A DNA stretch of 64,000 nucleotides, taken from Clostridia bacterium (lineage in GTDB: Bacteria; Bacillota; Clostridia; Lachnospirales; Anaerotignaceae). The translations under genes were made by a program, and so were the position numbers. The stretch is from positions 124,001 through 188,000 of the forward strand of contig RZZU01000002.1 in NCBI GenBank assembly GCA_009929735.1, in the 5' to 3' direction. Each line of letters opens with the position of its first letter. Within the stretch, counting starts at the first letter, position 1. The notes under the pieces are model-generated. The model searched no databases, was not told the origin of the DNA, and worked only from the letters and a program-made list of their open reading frames with translations. Shown here one piece after another: positions 31,425-40,769 of the stretch.

Positions 31425-33563
31425 ATGTTTAGAACTTATTCCATGGATTTAGCAGGCAGAACGCTGACAGCTGAAATCGGCAGAGTTGCAGAGCAGGCCA
31501 ATGGTGCGGTCATTTTACGTTATGGCGAAACGACTGTTTTGGTAACTGCTACTGCATCCGAAAAGCCCAGAGATGGCATTGACTTTTTCCCTTTAAGCGT
31601 TGATTATGAAGAAAGATTATATTCCGTAGGTAAAATTCCCGGAGGATTTATCAAAAGAGAAGGCAGACCCTCCGAAAAGGCGGTTTTAACCTCCAGATGT
31701 ATCGATAGACCACTAAGACCTTTGTTCCCCAAGGATTATAGAAATGATGTTGCCATCGTAGCGACAGTTATGTCCGTTGATCAGGATTGTTCATCTGAGG
31801 TTATAGCAATGATTGGTGCATCTTTGGCATTGAATATTTCGGATATTCCTTTTACCGATCCTCTTTCTTCCGTAAGCATCGGCTACTGCGATGGACAGCT
31901 GGTTGTAAACCCCACAGCGGCACAAAGAGAAACCACTAGATTATCCCTGACCGTTTCCTCCAAAGAGGACAAGGTTATGATGATTGAAGCAGGGGCAGAT
32001 GAAATTCCCGATGCCTTGATGATGGAAGCAATTCACCTTGCTTTTGATACAAACTTAGAAGTTGTTAAATTCATCAAAGAGATCGTTGCAAAAGAAGGTA
32101 AGGAAAAGGCTCTTTACGAAGAGCATACCGTAAATCAGGAAGCATACGATTTGGTTACAGGCTATATTACTGATGCAAGAATGGAAGATGCAGTATATGC
32201 CGAATTGAAGCAAGACAGAGATGCAAAGATTAGAGTGATTTCCGAAGAAGCAACGGCAGCATTGACAGAAAAGTTAGTTGCAATCTACGGTGAAGAAGCA
32301 AACATTAACGCTTTGCTTGGCGAAATCATTTACAAATTTGAAAAGATGACGGTAAGACGTATGATTTTAAGAGATCACAAGCGTCCCGACGGTCGTGGAA
32401 TTGAAGAAATCAGAAAGCTTTCTGCTGAAATTGATGTATTGCCTCGTGTACACGGTGCCGCTTTATTCTCCAGAGGGCAGACACAGTGCTTGACTGTAAC
32501 CACATTGGGTATGATCAGCGAAGGTCAGCGTTTGGATGGACTGGATGTCAACGAAACAGGTAAGCGTTATATTCATCACTATAATTTCCCCGGATATTCC
32601 GTTGGCGAAGCAAAAACCTCCAGAGGCGCAGGCAGACGTGAAATCGGTCATGGTGCTTTGGGCGAAAGAGCTTTATTGCCCGTTATCCCCAGTGAGGCAG
32701 AATTCCCTTACGCAATTCGTATGGTTTCCGATATTTTAAGCTCTAATGGCTCCACTTCTCAGGCAAGCATCTGCGGTTCAACACTGTCCTTAATGGCAGC
32801 GGGTGTACCAATTAAGCGTCCTGTTGCAGGTATCTCCGTTGGCTTGGTAACGGGCGACACAGAGGACGATTTTGTTGAAATCACCGATATTCAGGGTGTT
32901 GAGGATTTCTTTGGCGATATGGACTTTAAGGTGGCAGGCACCAGTGAGGGCATTACTGCCATTCAGATGGACATGAAAATCAAAGGCTTGACCTTTGCCA
33001 TGATTGAGCAGGCTTTTGCACAGACAGGCAGAGCAAGAGAATATATCTTAAACGAAGTAATGCTCAAAGCGATTGCTGAACCTAGAAAAGAGCTTTCTCC
33101 TTATGCACCTAAGATTGCTTCTATTCAGATTGACATAGAAAAGATTGCGGAAGTAATTGGCGCAAGAGGCAAGGTAATCAAAAAGATTATTGAAGAAACA
33201 AATTGCGAAATTGACACTGAGGATGACGGTAAAATCTTTATTAAAGGCATGAATTCCGCAGATATTCAGCGTGCAATTGATATGATTAATGCCATTGTAA
33301 AGGATACTGAACCGGGAACAATTTATACAGGTGCGATTACAAGATTGATGGCTTTTGGTGCGTTTTTTGAACTTGCACCCGGAAAAGAAGGCTTGATTCA
33401 TATTTCCAAAATTTCCAATAAACGTGTGGAAAAGGTGGAGGATGTATTGGCAGTGGGCGATATTGTATCTGCAAAGCTGGTAGAAATTGACAAGCAAGGC
33501 AGATTAAACTTCTCCATTAAGGATGCAATGCCCATGGAAGAAAAGCGAGATCATAAAGAATAA
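31425..33563 (+). CDS. pnp: Polyribonucleotide nucleotidyltransferase (PNPase)
   Basis: A 712-residue phosphorolytic 3'-5' exoribonuclease. It shows the two RNase PH domains (RTLTAEIGRVAEQANGAV; and later AALFSRGQTQCLTVTTLG with DILSSNGSTSQASICGSTLS), then KH (KVIKKIIEETNCEIDTEDDG) and S1 (GAITRLMAFGAFFELAPGKE) domains. ATG 31425 has AAGGAGA 7 bases upstream; a longer frame from 31320 would run through the leader hairpin and is rejected. Terminator at 33595-33633. Confidence 0.97.
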   Translation: MFRTYSMDLAGRTLTAEIGRVAEQANGAVILRYGETTVLVTATASEKPRDGIDFFPLSVDYEERLYSVGKIPGGFIKREGRPSEKAVLTSRCIDRPLRPLFPKDYRNDVAIVATVMSVDQDCSSEVIAMIGASLALNISDIPFTDPLSSVSIGYCDGQLVVNPTAAQRETTRLSLTVSSKEDKVMMIEAGADEIPDALMMEAIHLAFDTNLEVVKFIKEIVAKEGKEKALYEEHTVNQEAYDLVTGYITDARMEDAVYAELKQDRDAKIRVISEEATAALTEKLVAIYGEEANINALLGEIIYKFEKMTVRRMILRDHKRPDGRGIEEIRKLSAEIDVLPRVHGAALFSRGQTQCLTVTTLGMISEGQRLDGLDVNETGKRYIHHYNFPGYSVGEAKTSRGAGRREIGHGALGERALLPVIPSEAEFPYAIRMVSDILSSNGSTSQASICGSTLSLMAAGVPIKRPVAGISVGLVTGDTEDDFVEITDIQGVEDFFGDMDFKVAGTSEGITAIQMDMKIKGLTFAMIEQAFAQTGRAREYILNEVMLKAIAEPRKELSPYAPKIASIQIDIEKIAEVIGARGKVIKKIIEETNCEIDTEDDGKIFIKGMNSADIQRAIDMINAIVKDTEPGTIYTGAITRLMAFGAFFELAPGKEGLIHISKISNKRVEKVEDVLAVGDIVSAKLVEIDKQGRLNFSIKDAMPMEEKRDHKE

Positions 33564-33594
33564 TTTCAAAACAATAATCTCAAAATAAGCTGGG

Positions 33595-33634
33595 AGGCTG
33601 TGCGAAGGAAGGTTTTCCTGCACAGCCTTTTTTA
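33595..33634 (+). terminator. Rho-independent terminator after pnp
   Basis: AGGCTGTGC pairs with GCACAGCCT, with an inner AGGAA/TTCCT extension, followed by six Ts. Confidence 0.88.
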
Positions 33635-33699
33635 TTAGGCATAAAAAACACAATTTGGAACAAGATAAAAAAAATAGTGTTTTGCATGGGAGAGATAAT

Positions 33700-34968
33700 A
33701 TGGTAACCATTAAAAAATTACAAAACGGGATTTCTGTTGCATTAGAAGAAATTGCATATGTAAGAAGTATTTCCTTTGGTATTTGGGTGAAAAACGGCTC
33801 GAGAAATGAACGTTCTGAGGAAAACGGCGTATCTCACTTTATTGAGCATATGATGTTTAAAGGAACTGAAAACAGAAGTGCAAGGCAGATTGCAGAAGAA
33901 ATGGATGCCTTGGGCGGACAGATTAATGCCTATACCACGAAGGAGTATACCTGCTATCATACCCGTGTATTGGATGAGCATTTTAACAGAGCCTTGGATG
34001 TCATGAGTGATATGCTTTTGCGGTCTTTATTTGCGCAAAAGGATGTGGAAAAAGAACGTAATGTAATCACCGAGGAAATCAATATGTACGAGGATGCCCC
34101 TGAGGAATTGGTGCATGACGTGATACAAGATACCATTTGGAGGAATAGTTCCTTGGGGATGCCTATTTTGGGCACAACGAAAACAATTGCCTCTTTTACC
34201 TCCGAGAGCATCAAAAATTATTTTGAAAGAAATTATCATACCGAAAATATGGTATTGGCGGTAGCGGGAAATTTTAAAACCGATGAAATAATGGAACAGC
34301 TGAATAAAACGCTTGGCTCTTGGAGTCCAAAGCAGCCCTTTGACCAGTACAACGCAAGGGCGGAATATCAGATTGCCCATGTTGCACGGGAAAAAGATGT
34401 GGAGCAGGTGCATTCCTGCGTTGCATTTCAAGGTTTGGAGCGAGAGAATCCCTTAAAATATGCCCTTGGTGTATTTAATACAATCTTTGGCGGTGGTATG
34501 AGCTCCAGATTGTTCCAAAAGGTGCGGGAAGAAAATGGCTTAACTTATTCCATTTACAGCTATACAACGGCTTTTTCCGATACAGGGCTGTTCTCCATTT
34601 GCGGTGGAATGAATCCCAACCAGTTGGAGCGTGTATATGAGTTGATTTCAAAAGAAATTAAGGACGTGAAGGAAAAGCAATTGCCCCAAAAGCTCATTGA
34701 TGTAACGAAGGAACAGCTCATCAGTAATTTTATTATTGGCACAGAAAGTACGTTAAATAGAATGACCTCTGCCGGTTCTGCATTGCTTTTGCGTGGACAG
34801 GTACAAGATTCTCAAGAGGTGATTGCGAAGCTTAGCAAAGTGACTGCGGAGGACATTTTACAGGTGACCAACATGATTTTTGATACGGAAAAAGTTAGCT
34901 GGAGCGCAGTGGGAAATGTTAAGAAGATAGATATTGACAAAATCGGAAAAAAAGTTTTTCATAAATAA
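33700..34968 (+). CDS. M16-family zinc metalloprotease
   Basis: A 422-residue pitrilysin-type peptidase. The inverted zinc motif HxxEH is in VSHFIEHMMFKGTENRSA (about residue 51) with the downstream glutamate region ERNVITEEINMYEDAPEEL; the second, non-catalytic half contains GGGMSSRLFQKVREENGLTY. Homologues follow pnp in B. subtilis and Clostridia, usually called MlpA-like, with no defined substrate. ATG 33700 is preferred over the frame start at 33655, being next to a GGGAGAG box. Confidence 0.92.
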   Translation: MVTIKKLQNGISVALEEIAYVRSISFGIWVKNGSRNERSEENGVSHFIEHMMFKGTENRSARQIAEEMDALGGQINAYTTKEYTCYHTRVLDEHFNRALDVMSDMLLRSLFAQKDVEKERNVITEEINMYEDAPEELVHDVIQDTIWRNSSLGMPILGTTKTIASFTSESIKNYFERNYHTENMVLAVAGNFKTDEIMEQLNKTLGSWSPKQPFDQYNARAEYQIAHVAREKDVEQVHSCVAFQGLERENPLKYALGVFNTIFGGGMSSRLFQKVREENGLTYSIYSYTTAFSDTGLFSICGGMNPNQLERVYELISKEIKDVKEKQLPQKLIDVTKEQLISNFIIGTESTLNRMTSAGSALLLRGQVQDSQEVIAKLSKVTAEDILQVTNMIFDTEKVSWSAVGNVKKIDIDKIGKKVFHK

Positions 34969-35033
34969 TAGAATCTTACCGATAATAAGAATAGCGGTAT
35001 TATTCCGTAATTCTTTTTTAGGAGGTCTTTTAT

Positions 35034-35261
35034 ATGAAAACATTAAATTTTTTAGCATTAACACTGGTGATTATCGGTGCTTTAAACTGGGGACTGATTG
35101 GTTTCTTCGGCTATGACGTTGTAACCAGCATCTTTGGCGGAAGTATGTTTTGGGTTTCCAGAGTTATTTTCGGGCTAGTGGGCTTGGCAGGGCTATGGTC
35201 TTTGGCATTTTACGGCTCTGTTGTGCAAGAAAGACAGGCTGTGCGTATTGCAAGACATTAA
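35034..35261 (+). CDS. DUF378 small membrane protein
   Basis: A 75-residue protein with two membrane segments: LALTLVIIGALNWGLIGFFG, the DUF378 signature (ALNWGLIG), and VIFGLVGLAGLWSLAFY. Function unknown. An AGGAGG box precedes the ATG by 8 bases. A hairpin GCAGCGG-GAAA-CCGCTGC (35267-35284) follows the stop codon, with only a short T stretch. Confidence 0.85.
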   Translation: MKTLNFLALTLVIIGALNWGLIGFFGYDVVTSIFGGSMFWVSRVIFGLVGLAGLWSLAFYGSVVQERQAVRIARH

Positions 35262-35308
35262 TCATTGCAGCGGGAAACCGCTGCTTTACATAGAACAGGG
35301 GGAGAAAA

Positions 35309-36148
35309 ATGCGTTTTACAAAAATGGAAGGCTGCGGAAATGATTATATTTACATTAACTGCTTTGAGGAAAAGGTAAGTCAGCCTGAAAAGTTAGCGGT
35401 TGCTATGAGTGAGCGGCATTTTGGCGTTGGTTCAGATGGTTTGGTTTTGATTATGCCCTCAGAAAAGGCGGATTTTCGTATGCGTATGTTTAATCTGGAT
35501 GGCTCGGAGGGGGAAATGTGCGGCAATGCAGTTCGCTGTATTGGGAAATACCTTTACGAACGGGGACTTACCCAAAAGCAAGAAATTTCATTGGAAACAG
35601 CTGGTGGAATTCGTTATTTAGTGTTGAATACTGAAAATGGCATAGTGAAAACCGTTTGTGTGGATATGGGAGAGCCTGTATTGGAGGCGGAGAAGATTCC
35701 TGTCATTCACGAAAGCAGCCCTGTTATAGGGAAAATAATCAAAGTCAACGGAACAGAATTTGCATTTACCTGTGTGTCCATGGGAAATCCCCATGCGGTA
35801 ACATTTGTGGAGGACACACGAGCATTTGATGTGGAGGAATATGGAAAGCAGATTGAAGGAAATGCTTTGTTTCCAAACAAAACAAATGTTGAGTTTGTTC
35901 AGATTTTAAACAGAAATCACATCAATATGCGTGTTTGGGAAAGAGGAAGCGGTGAAACCCTTGCCTGTGGCACAGGTGCCTGTGCATCGGTAGTGGCATC
36001 CATTTTGAATGGTTTTTGCGACAGAGAGGTGAAAGTATCTCTACTTGGCGGAGAATTAACAATAAATTGGAATAAAGAAGATAACCATGTTTATATGACA
36101 GGCCCGGCAGCGTTTTCTTTTGACGGTATTTGGCTGCGGGAGGTTTAA
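35309..36148 (+). CDS. dapF: Diaminopimelate epimerase
   Basis: DapF interconverts LL- and meso-diaminopimelate for lysine and peptidoglycan synthesis, using two cysteines as acid and base. Landmarks: FTKMEGCGNDYIYINCF, the first cysteine in GEMCGNAVRCIGKYL (about residue 73), and the second in GETLACGTGACASVV (about residue 217). Length 279 residues is normal. A GGGGGAG box precedes the ATG. Other dap genes are absent from this window. Confidence 0.96.
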   Translation: MRFTKMEGCGNDYIYINCFEEKVSQPEKLAVAMSERHFGVGSDGLVLIMPSEKADFRMRMFNLDGSEGEMCGNAVRCIGKYLYERGLTQKQEISLETAGGIRYLVLNTENGIVKTVCVDMGEPVLEAEKIPVIHESSPVIGKIIKVNGTEFAFTCVSMGNPHAVTFVEDTRAFDVEEYGKQIEGNALFPNKTNVEFVQILNRNHINMRVWERGSGETLACGTGACASVVASILNGFCDREVKVSLLGGELTINWNKEDNHVYMTGPAAFSFDGIWLREV

Positions 36149-36181
36149 TCCCTGGTTTTGGGAAAAAAGAGGAGGAAGCAT

Positions 36182-37459
36182 ATGGCGAAAGAATTACATG
36201 ATACGGCGGAGCTGGAGGAAAAGGTTATCCTTGTAGCGGTTGAGATGGATGAACGCAATAGCCGTTCGGCAATGGAAACAGAGGCTTGCCTGGATGAACT
36301 TGAGGAGCTGGTGCGAACTGCAGGGGCGGTGGCAGTTGCCAGAAGTGTGCAAAAGAGAGAACGGGTGCATCCTGGTCATTACTTAGGCAAAGGAAAAATA
36401 GAGGAACTAAAATTGATGCTGGAGACATACGGCGCATCGGGCATTGTTTGCGATGATGAGCTTTCTCCTGCACAGCTGAAGAATTTGGAAAAAATGCTGG
36501 AAACCAAGGTGATGGACAGAAGTATTGTTATTTTGGACATTTTTGCAGGCAGGGCAATTTCCGGAGAAGGCAAAATTCAGGTGGAATTGGCACAGCTGAA
36601 ATACCGTTTATCTCGTTTGTCGGGCATGGGTGCGTCTATGTCAAGGCTTGGCGGCGGCATTGGCACAAGAGGCCCTGGTGAAAAGAAGCTGGAAACGGAC
36701 AGACGCTATATTAAGGAGCGGATTGCGGAGCTAAACAGTGCCGCAAGGGAAATTCAGACGCATCGTGAATTATTGCGTGTTCAGAGAGGGAAAAAAGGGA
36801 CACCTGTGGTATCTCTGGTTGGATATACCAATGCGGGGAAGTCCACAATTATTAATAAATTAACCGATGCGGGGGTTTTAGCGGAGGATAAATTATTTGC
36901 AACCCTGGATACAACCACCAGAAAGGTGGAGCTGCCCAATGGCTCTGAAATTTTATTGACGGATACGGTTGGATTTATTCAAAAGCTACCACATCATTTG
37001 GTTCAGGCATTTCGGGCAACCTTGGAGGAATTAAAATATGCGGATATTTTGCTCCATGTGGTGGATGCCTCCAATCCCAACAGGCAGGAGCAAATGCAGG
37101 TGGTGTATAAAACGCTGGAGGACTTGGGCTGTGCGGATACGCCTGTCATTACCGTTTTCAATAAAATGGACAGAGAGATTGAGCTGCCGTTGCCTTTGGA
37201 TATCAGGGCAAGGGAGGTTGCGCAGATTTCCGCCTTTCGGGGCGATGGATTAGAAGGAATGCTGCGCTCTTTGGAAAATTTACTGAAAAGCTTTCGAAAC
37301 TCTTTGGTTGCTTTGATTCCGTATACGGAAGGCGGTTTAATCGGCTGGGTTCACGGGCGATGTGAAATCCTTCGTGAGGAGCATACACCCGAGGGCGTTT
37401 TGCTGGAAGTGTATGTAGATGAGGAATCCGAAAATCGGTTAGAGAAATTTAGACAATAA
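36182..37459 (+). CDS. hflX: GTPase HflX
   Basis: HflX is a ribosome-binding GTPase that splits stalled or stressed 70S ribosomes. The N-terminal domain has VHPGHYLGKGKIEELK and GIVCDDELSPAQLKNLE, then a linker GIGTRGPGEKKLETDRR, and the G domain with GYTNAGKSTIINKLT (about residue 225), DTVGFIQKLPHHLVQAFRAT and NKMD. ATG 36182 follows GAGGAGG; a TTG at 36158 is in frame but less well placed. A terminator lies at 37464-37507. Confidence 0.95.
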   Translation: MAKELHDTAELEEKVILVAVEMDERNSRSAMETEACLDELEELVRTAGAVAVARSVQKRERVHPGHYLGKGKIEELKLMLETYGASGIVCDDELSPAQLKNLEKMLETKVMDRSIVILDIFAGRAISGEGKIQVELAQLKYRLSRLSGMGASMSRLGGGIGTRGPGEKKLETDRRYIKERIAELNSAAREIQTHRELLRVQRGKKGTPVVSLVGYTNAGKSTIINKLTDAGVLAEDKLFATLDTTTRKVELPNGSEILLTDTVGFIQKLPHHLVQAFRATLEELKYADILLHVVDASNPNRQEQMQVVYKTLEDLGCADTPVITVFNKMDREIELPLPLDIRAREVAQISAFRGDGLEGMLRSLENLLKSFRNSLVALIPYTEGGLIGWVHGRCEILREEHTPEGVLLEVYVDEESENRLEKFRQ

Positions 37460-37463
37460 AATA

Positions 37464-37507
37464 AGCGCTTGGGGTTTGTGCAAAAACAAGGTCCAAGCGT
37501 TTTTTTA
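37464..37507 (+). terminator. Rho-independent terminator after hflX
   Basis: CGCTTGG pairs with CCAAGCG across a 20-base loop and is followed by eight Ts. Confidence 0.8.
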
Positions 37508-37523
37508 TTGGAGATATATGGAA

Positions 37524-37769
37524 CTATTCTTCATGTTTTTGGTTTAAAATAAAAACAGCTTCTTCATAATCCTTTTTTTTCACATAAAATTTGCATTCCG
37601 TTTGTGTTTCTACCCTTATGCCGAAACCACGGGTATTGGATTGCATCACATTACCAAGGACTGAGATGCTATATTCAATATTGTGGGCGGACAGCAAATT
37701 TTGTATTTCTGCTTGTTTTTGCAGAGAATAAGTGATAAACAACTCTTTTCGATTCAATATTGTAATCAA
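37524..37769 (-). CDS. Small conserved-looking protein of unknown function
   Basis: An 81-residue minus-strand frame starting at TTG with a strong GGAGGG box 7-8 bases upstream, which supports it being real. The content resembles the small DUF2007-like proteins that begin with a helix facing signal of the type YSLQKQAEIQNLLSAHNIEY and then two strands ending in CKFYVKKKDYEEAVFIL. No motif gives a function. It is convergent with hflX and is read away from the ABC operon that begins at 37969; the 199-base divergent interval is AT-rich and presumably holds both promoters. Confidence 0.6.
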   Translation of the reverse strand: MITILNRKELFITYSLQKQAEIQNLLSAHNIEYSISVLGNVMQSNTRGFGIRVETQTECKFYVKKKDYEEAVFILNQKHEE

Positions 37770-37968
37770 AGAAATCCCTCCTTATTGATTTAAAATAGCA
37801 GAATTTAGGTAGGTAAACAATATAAAACAAAAAAAGTATTCAGATTTACTATTATTGTTAAGAAATATTTAAGTTTTGTGGATAATTTTTGTAACAACTG
37901 TATGGTAATATAAATTAAAATGCTATTAAAAAAGTTGCTAAAATTTAATTTTTAGGGGAGTGTGAAGC

Positions 37969-38682
37969 TTGGGTCGAAATGTGATTCGAATTAAAGACGT
38001 GAAGAAAATTTATCAAATGGGGAAAGAACAAATTCAAGCGTTAGACGGTATTAGCTTAAATATTCGTCAGGGCGAGGTTTGTTGTTTGCTTGGAAAATCA
38101 GGCTCTGGCAAATCCACCTTATTAAATTTGATTGCAGGGCTGGAAAAACCCTCAACTGGTGAAATCATATTTAACAAAAAACATATTGAGCGGATGAATG
38201 AAGACCAATTGGCAAATTTTAGACAGAAATACGTTGGCTTCGTATTTCAGTCCTACAACCTTCTGCCTACATTAACTGCCATGGAAAATGTTACGCTGCC
38301 GTTAATTTTTAAAAATGTTCCGCTGAAAGAGCGTAATGAGCGTGCAATGGAAATGCTCAAGGCCGTTGGGTTAGAGGAGAGAGCATACCATAAGCCCCAC
38401 GAAATGAGCGGCGGGCAGCAGCAAAGAGTAAGCATTGCAAGAGCGTTTATCAATAGCCCTCAGGTGGTATTTGCGGATGAACCCACAGGGAATCTGGATA
38501 CCCGTACAACCTTTGAAATGATGGATTTGATTACGGCTTTGGCAAAACAGAACAACCAGACACTGGTAATCGTAACCCACGATTTAGAGCTGTCAGACTA
38601 TGCGGATCGTATTGTGATGCTGTCTGATGGGAAGGTGGAACGGATTGAAGAGAAAACACGGATTGAAGGAGAGAAAGAATGA
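37969..38682 (+). CDS. MacB/LolD-type ABC transporter ATPase
   Basis: A 237-residue ATPase. Walker A is GKSGSGKST, the Q-loop YVGFVFQSYNLLPTLTAMEN, the signature [15 protein letters not shown], Walker B VVFADEPTGNLD and the H-loop VIVTHD. These are marks of the MacB/LolD/FtsE subgroup whose partners are FtsX-like permeases. The TTG start at 37969 is 8 bases from AGGGGAG (37954-37960). It overlaps the next gene by 4 bases and acts with the permease at 40766-42094. Confidence 0.94.
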   Translation: MGRNVIRIKDVKKIYQMGKEQIQALDGISLNIRQGEVCCLLGKSGSGKSTLLNLIAGLEKPSTGEIIFNKKHIERMNEDQLANFRQKYVGFVFQSYNLLPTLTAMENVTLPLIFKNVPLKERNERAMEMLKAVGLEERAYHKPHEMSGGQQQRVSIARAFINSPQVVFADEPTGNLDTRTTFEMMDLITALAKQNNQTLVIVTHDLELSDYADRIVMLSDGKVERIEEKTRIEGEKE

Positions 38683-40769
38683 TGAGAAAGAGGTTTTTTC
38701 AGAAGATAGTTACAGTTATAATGATGCTTTCCATGATACTTGGGCAAACAACAGTGGGTTTTGCCGATGATGACAGTGGTTCCCCTAAAATTGTTATTGG
38801 CGGAGAAACGCTTGTAAATATTGTAGCAGGGGTGGAAAATAAGGTTACGCTTCAGGTGAAAAATAAAGGTGGGGCAACGGCAGACGGTGTCTATGCGCAG
38901 ACAAAAACATCGGGGACCGATCCTTTTCGCATCTCGGTTCAAGGGGGCGGCGATTTAGGGAGTATTGGTGCAAATGGATACAAAAATATGACTTTAAATG
39001 TAAAGATAACAGGTGAAATTACGCAGGCTACTTACCCTGTTACGATAGACTTTACATATACGAATTCAAACAATTCTTCTTTTTCAGGAAGCGAAACAAT
39101 TTACTTAAAAATGGAAGGATATGACAAAGAACTTAGCTATAAGCTGGATGGCATGACGCTTAGTCCGGAGAGTATGACCCCCGGAAACAGTGCAAATTTA
39201 AGCGGTAAAATTGTGAATAATGGTGCACAGGAAATGCAAGAGGTTGATATTAGCCTGGAAAATTTGGCAACAGACAAAATCAGCTTAAGCGGTGGATTCA
39301 GCACAAAGCATTGTGGACAAGTTCCTGCCGGTGGAAGCGCTGCGTTTGCCTTTTCACTGGTTGCAAGTGCAGATATGGCAGCAGGCAACTACCCTGTTAC
39401 CATTAAGCTGAAGTATGTAAATCAATATGGCAAAGCGGTTGAAAAAACACAAGAATATTACATTAATGTAGGCGGTGTGTCTGGGCAGAAATCTCAATTA
39501 GAGATACGCAATATGAAAGAGCCCGGCGGTATTTACGCCGTAAATCAGAACTTTACAGTCAGCTTTGATTTATATAACAGCGGAAAGGTTGCCGCAAAAA
39601 ATATTGTGGTGACAGCGGCACCTGTGGATGCTGCGGCAGTAGTACCCAAATCGGCAAGTGTGAAAACAGTTTCCCAATTGGCAGCAGGGGCGACAACAAC
39701 CCTTTCCTTTACTTTTGCGGGGACTGCGGCAGCAAAAACACAAAACTATGCGATTCAATTTACCACAGACTATACCTCCGGAGGAACCGCAGTGACTTCC
39801 TTTAAGCAGTTTGCTGGGGTCAACGTGAGCAATCCCGATGTAGATGGAGAAAATGCCAGCAAGCCAAAATTGATTGTAAGCAATTATGTATGTGATCCTT
39901 TGATTGTTATGGCAGGGCAAGAGTTTGACTTAAATATGGATATTTTAAATACCCATGCAACAAAAGGCGCAAAAAACATCAAAATGTTCTTAACCTTGGC
40001 GGAAGAAACATCTTCCGAAACTGAAAAGTCAGGGAATATTTTCACTCCTGTTAAGAGCAGCAACACGTTCTATTTCGACGCAATCGGCCCGAAGGGCACA
40101 GCCCATAAGCAATTACGCTTGTACGTAGTTCCTGAGGCACAGCCCAAAACCTATACTTTAACGGTAAATTTTGAGTATGAAGACAGTGCCGGAAAAGAAT
40201 ACACTGCAACAGAATTGCTGGGCATTAACGTCAAACAGGTAACGGAGATGCAGATAGATGATTTTGCAATGCCCGATTCCGTTGAGCTATATACCCCTGT
40301 TACGGTTTCCTTTAGCTATTACAATACGGGAAAGGTAGCTTTAAGCAACGTAATGTTAAAGGTTGAAGGCGACGTAGAATGCCAAAATAAAAATACCTAT
40401 ATTGGCAACATGGACTCTGGAGCAAGTGAATATTTTGAATCGACGTTTACACCCAATACAAGCGGAGAAGTGCCACTTAGCATTGTTATTTCCTATGAGG
40501 ATGCAACCGGAGAGATTAAGGAAGAACGCAGAGATTTTGTTTTGAATGTTACAGAACCAATGATGCCGGAGGACATGGAAGGTGATGAATCAGCAACACC
40601 TCCTATGGATATGAAAAAAGTAATGATTTCCATTGCATTATTAGCCCTTTTTGGCATGGGAATGTTTATTTTCATCAAACGCCAGAAGCAGGATCCCCAA
40701 AAACATATTGAAGAAAGTGTAAACGACATTGAAGAAGATGATGATGACAGAGAGGATATGTCTTTATGA
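38679..40769 (+). CDS. Large secreted, C-terminally anchored repeat protein of an ABC export system
   Basis: A 696-residue protein with a signal peptide (IVTVIMMLSMILGQTTVGFA), about 600 extracellular residues and a C-terminal membrane segment (VMISIALLALFGMGMFIFI) followed by a short acidic cytoplasmic tail rich in D and E. The outer part is a series of beta-sandwich-like modules that recur with NxG phrasing such as VNIVAGVENKVTLQVKNKGG, SPESMTPGNSANLSGKIVNN and YTPVTVSFSYYNTGKVALSN, resembling CARDB or alpha-galactosidase-NEW3-type domains (COG1361). It occupies the place of a MacA-like adaptor between ATPase and permease genes, overlapping both by 4 bases. ATG 38679 or 38682 are equally possible starts. 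Role: probably couples the transporter to the cell surface; inference only. Confidence 0.75.
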   Translation: MMRKRFFQKIVTVIMMLSMILGQTTVGFADDDSGSPKIVIGGETLVNIVAGVENKVTLQVKNKGGATADGVYAQTKTSGTDPFRISVQGGGDLGSIGANGYKNMTLNVKITGEITQATYPVTIDFTYTNSNNSSFSGSETIYLKMEGYDKELSYKLDGMTLSPESMTPGNSANLSGKIVNNGAQEMQEVDISLENLATDKISLSGGFSTKHCGQVPAGGSAAFAFSLVASADMAAGNYPVTIKLKYVNQYGKAVEKTQEYYINVGGVSGQKSQLEIRNMKEPGGIYAVNQNFTVSFDLYNSGKVAAKNIVVTAAPVDAAAVVPKSASVKTVSQLAAGATTTLSFTFAGTAAAKTQNYAIQFTTDYTSGGTAVTSFKQFAGVNVSNPDVDGENASKPKLIVSNYVCDPLIVMAGQEFDLNMDILNTHATKGAKNIKMFLTLAEETSSETEKSGNIFTPVKSSNTFYFDAIGPKGTAHKQLRLYVVPEAQPKTYTLTVNFEYEDSAGKEYTATELLGINVKQVTEMQIDDFAMPDSVELYTPVTVSFSYYNTGKVALSNVMLKVEGDVECQNKNTYIGNMDSGASEYFESTFTPNTSGEVPLSIVISYEDATGEIKEERRDFVLNVTEPMMPEDMEGDESATPPMDMKKVMISIALLALFGMGMFIFIKRQKQDPQKHIEESVNDIEEDDDDREDMSL

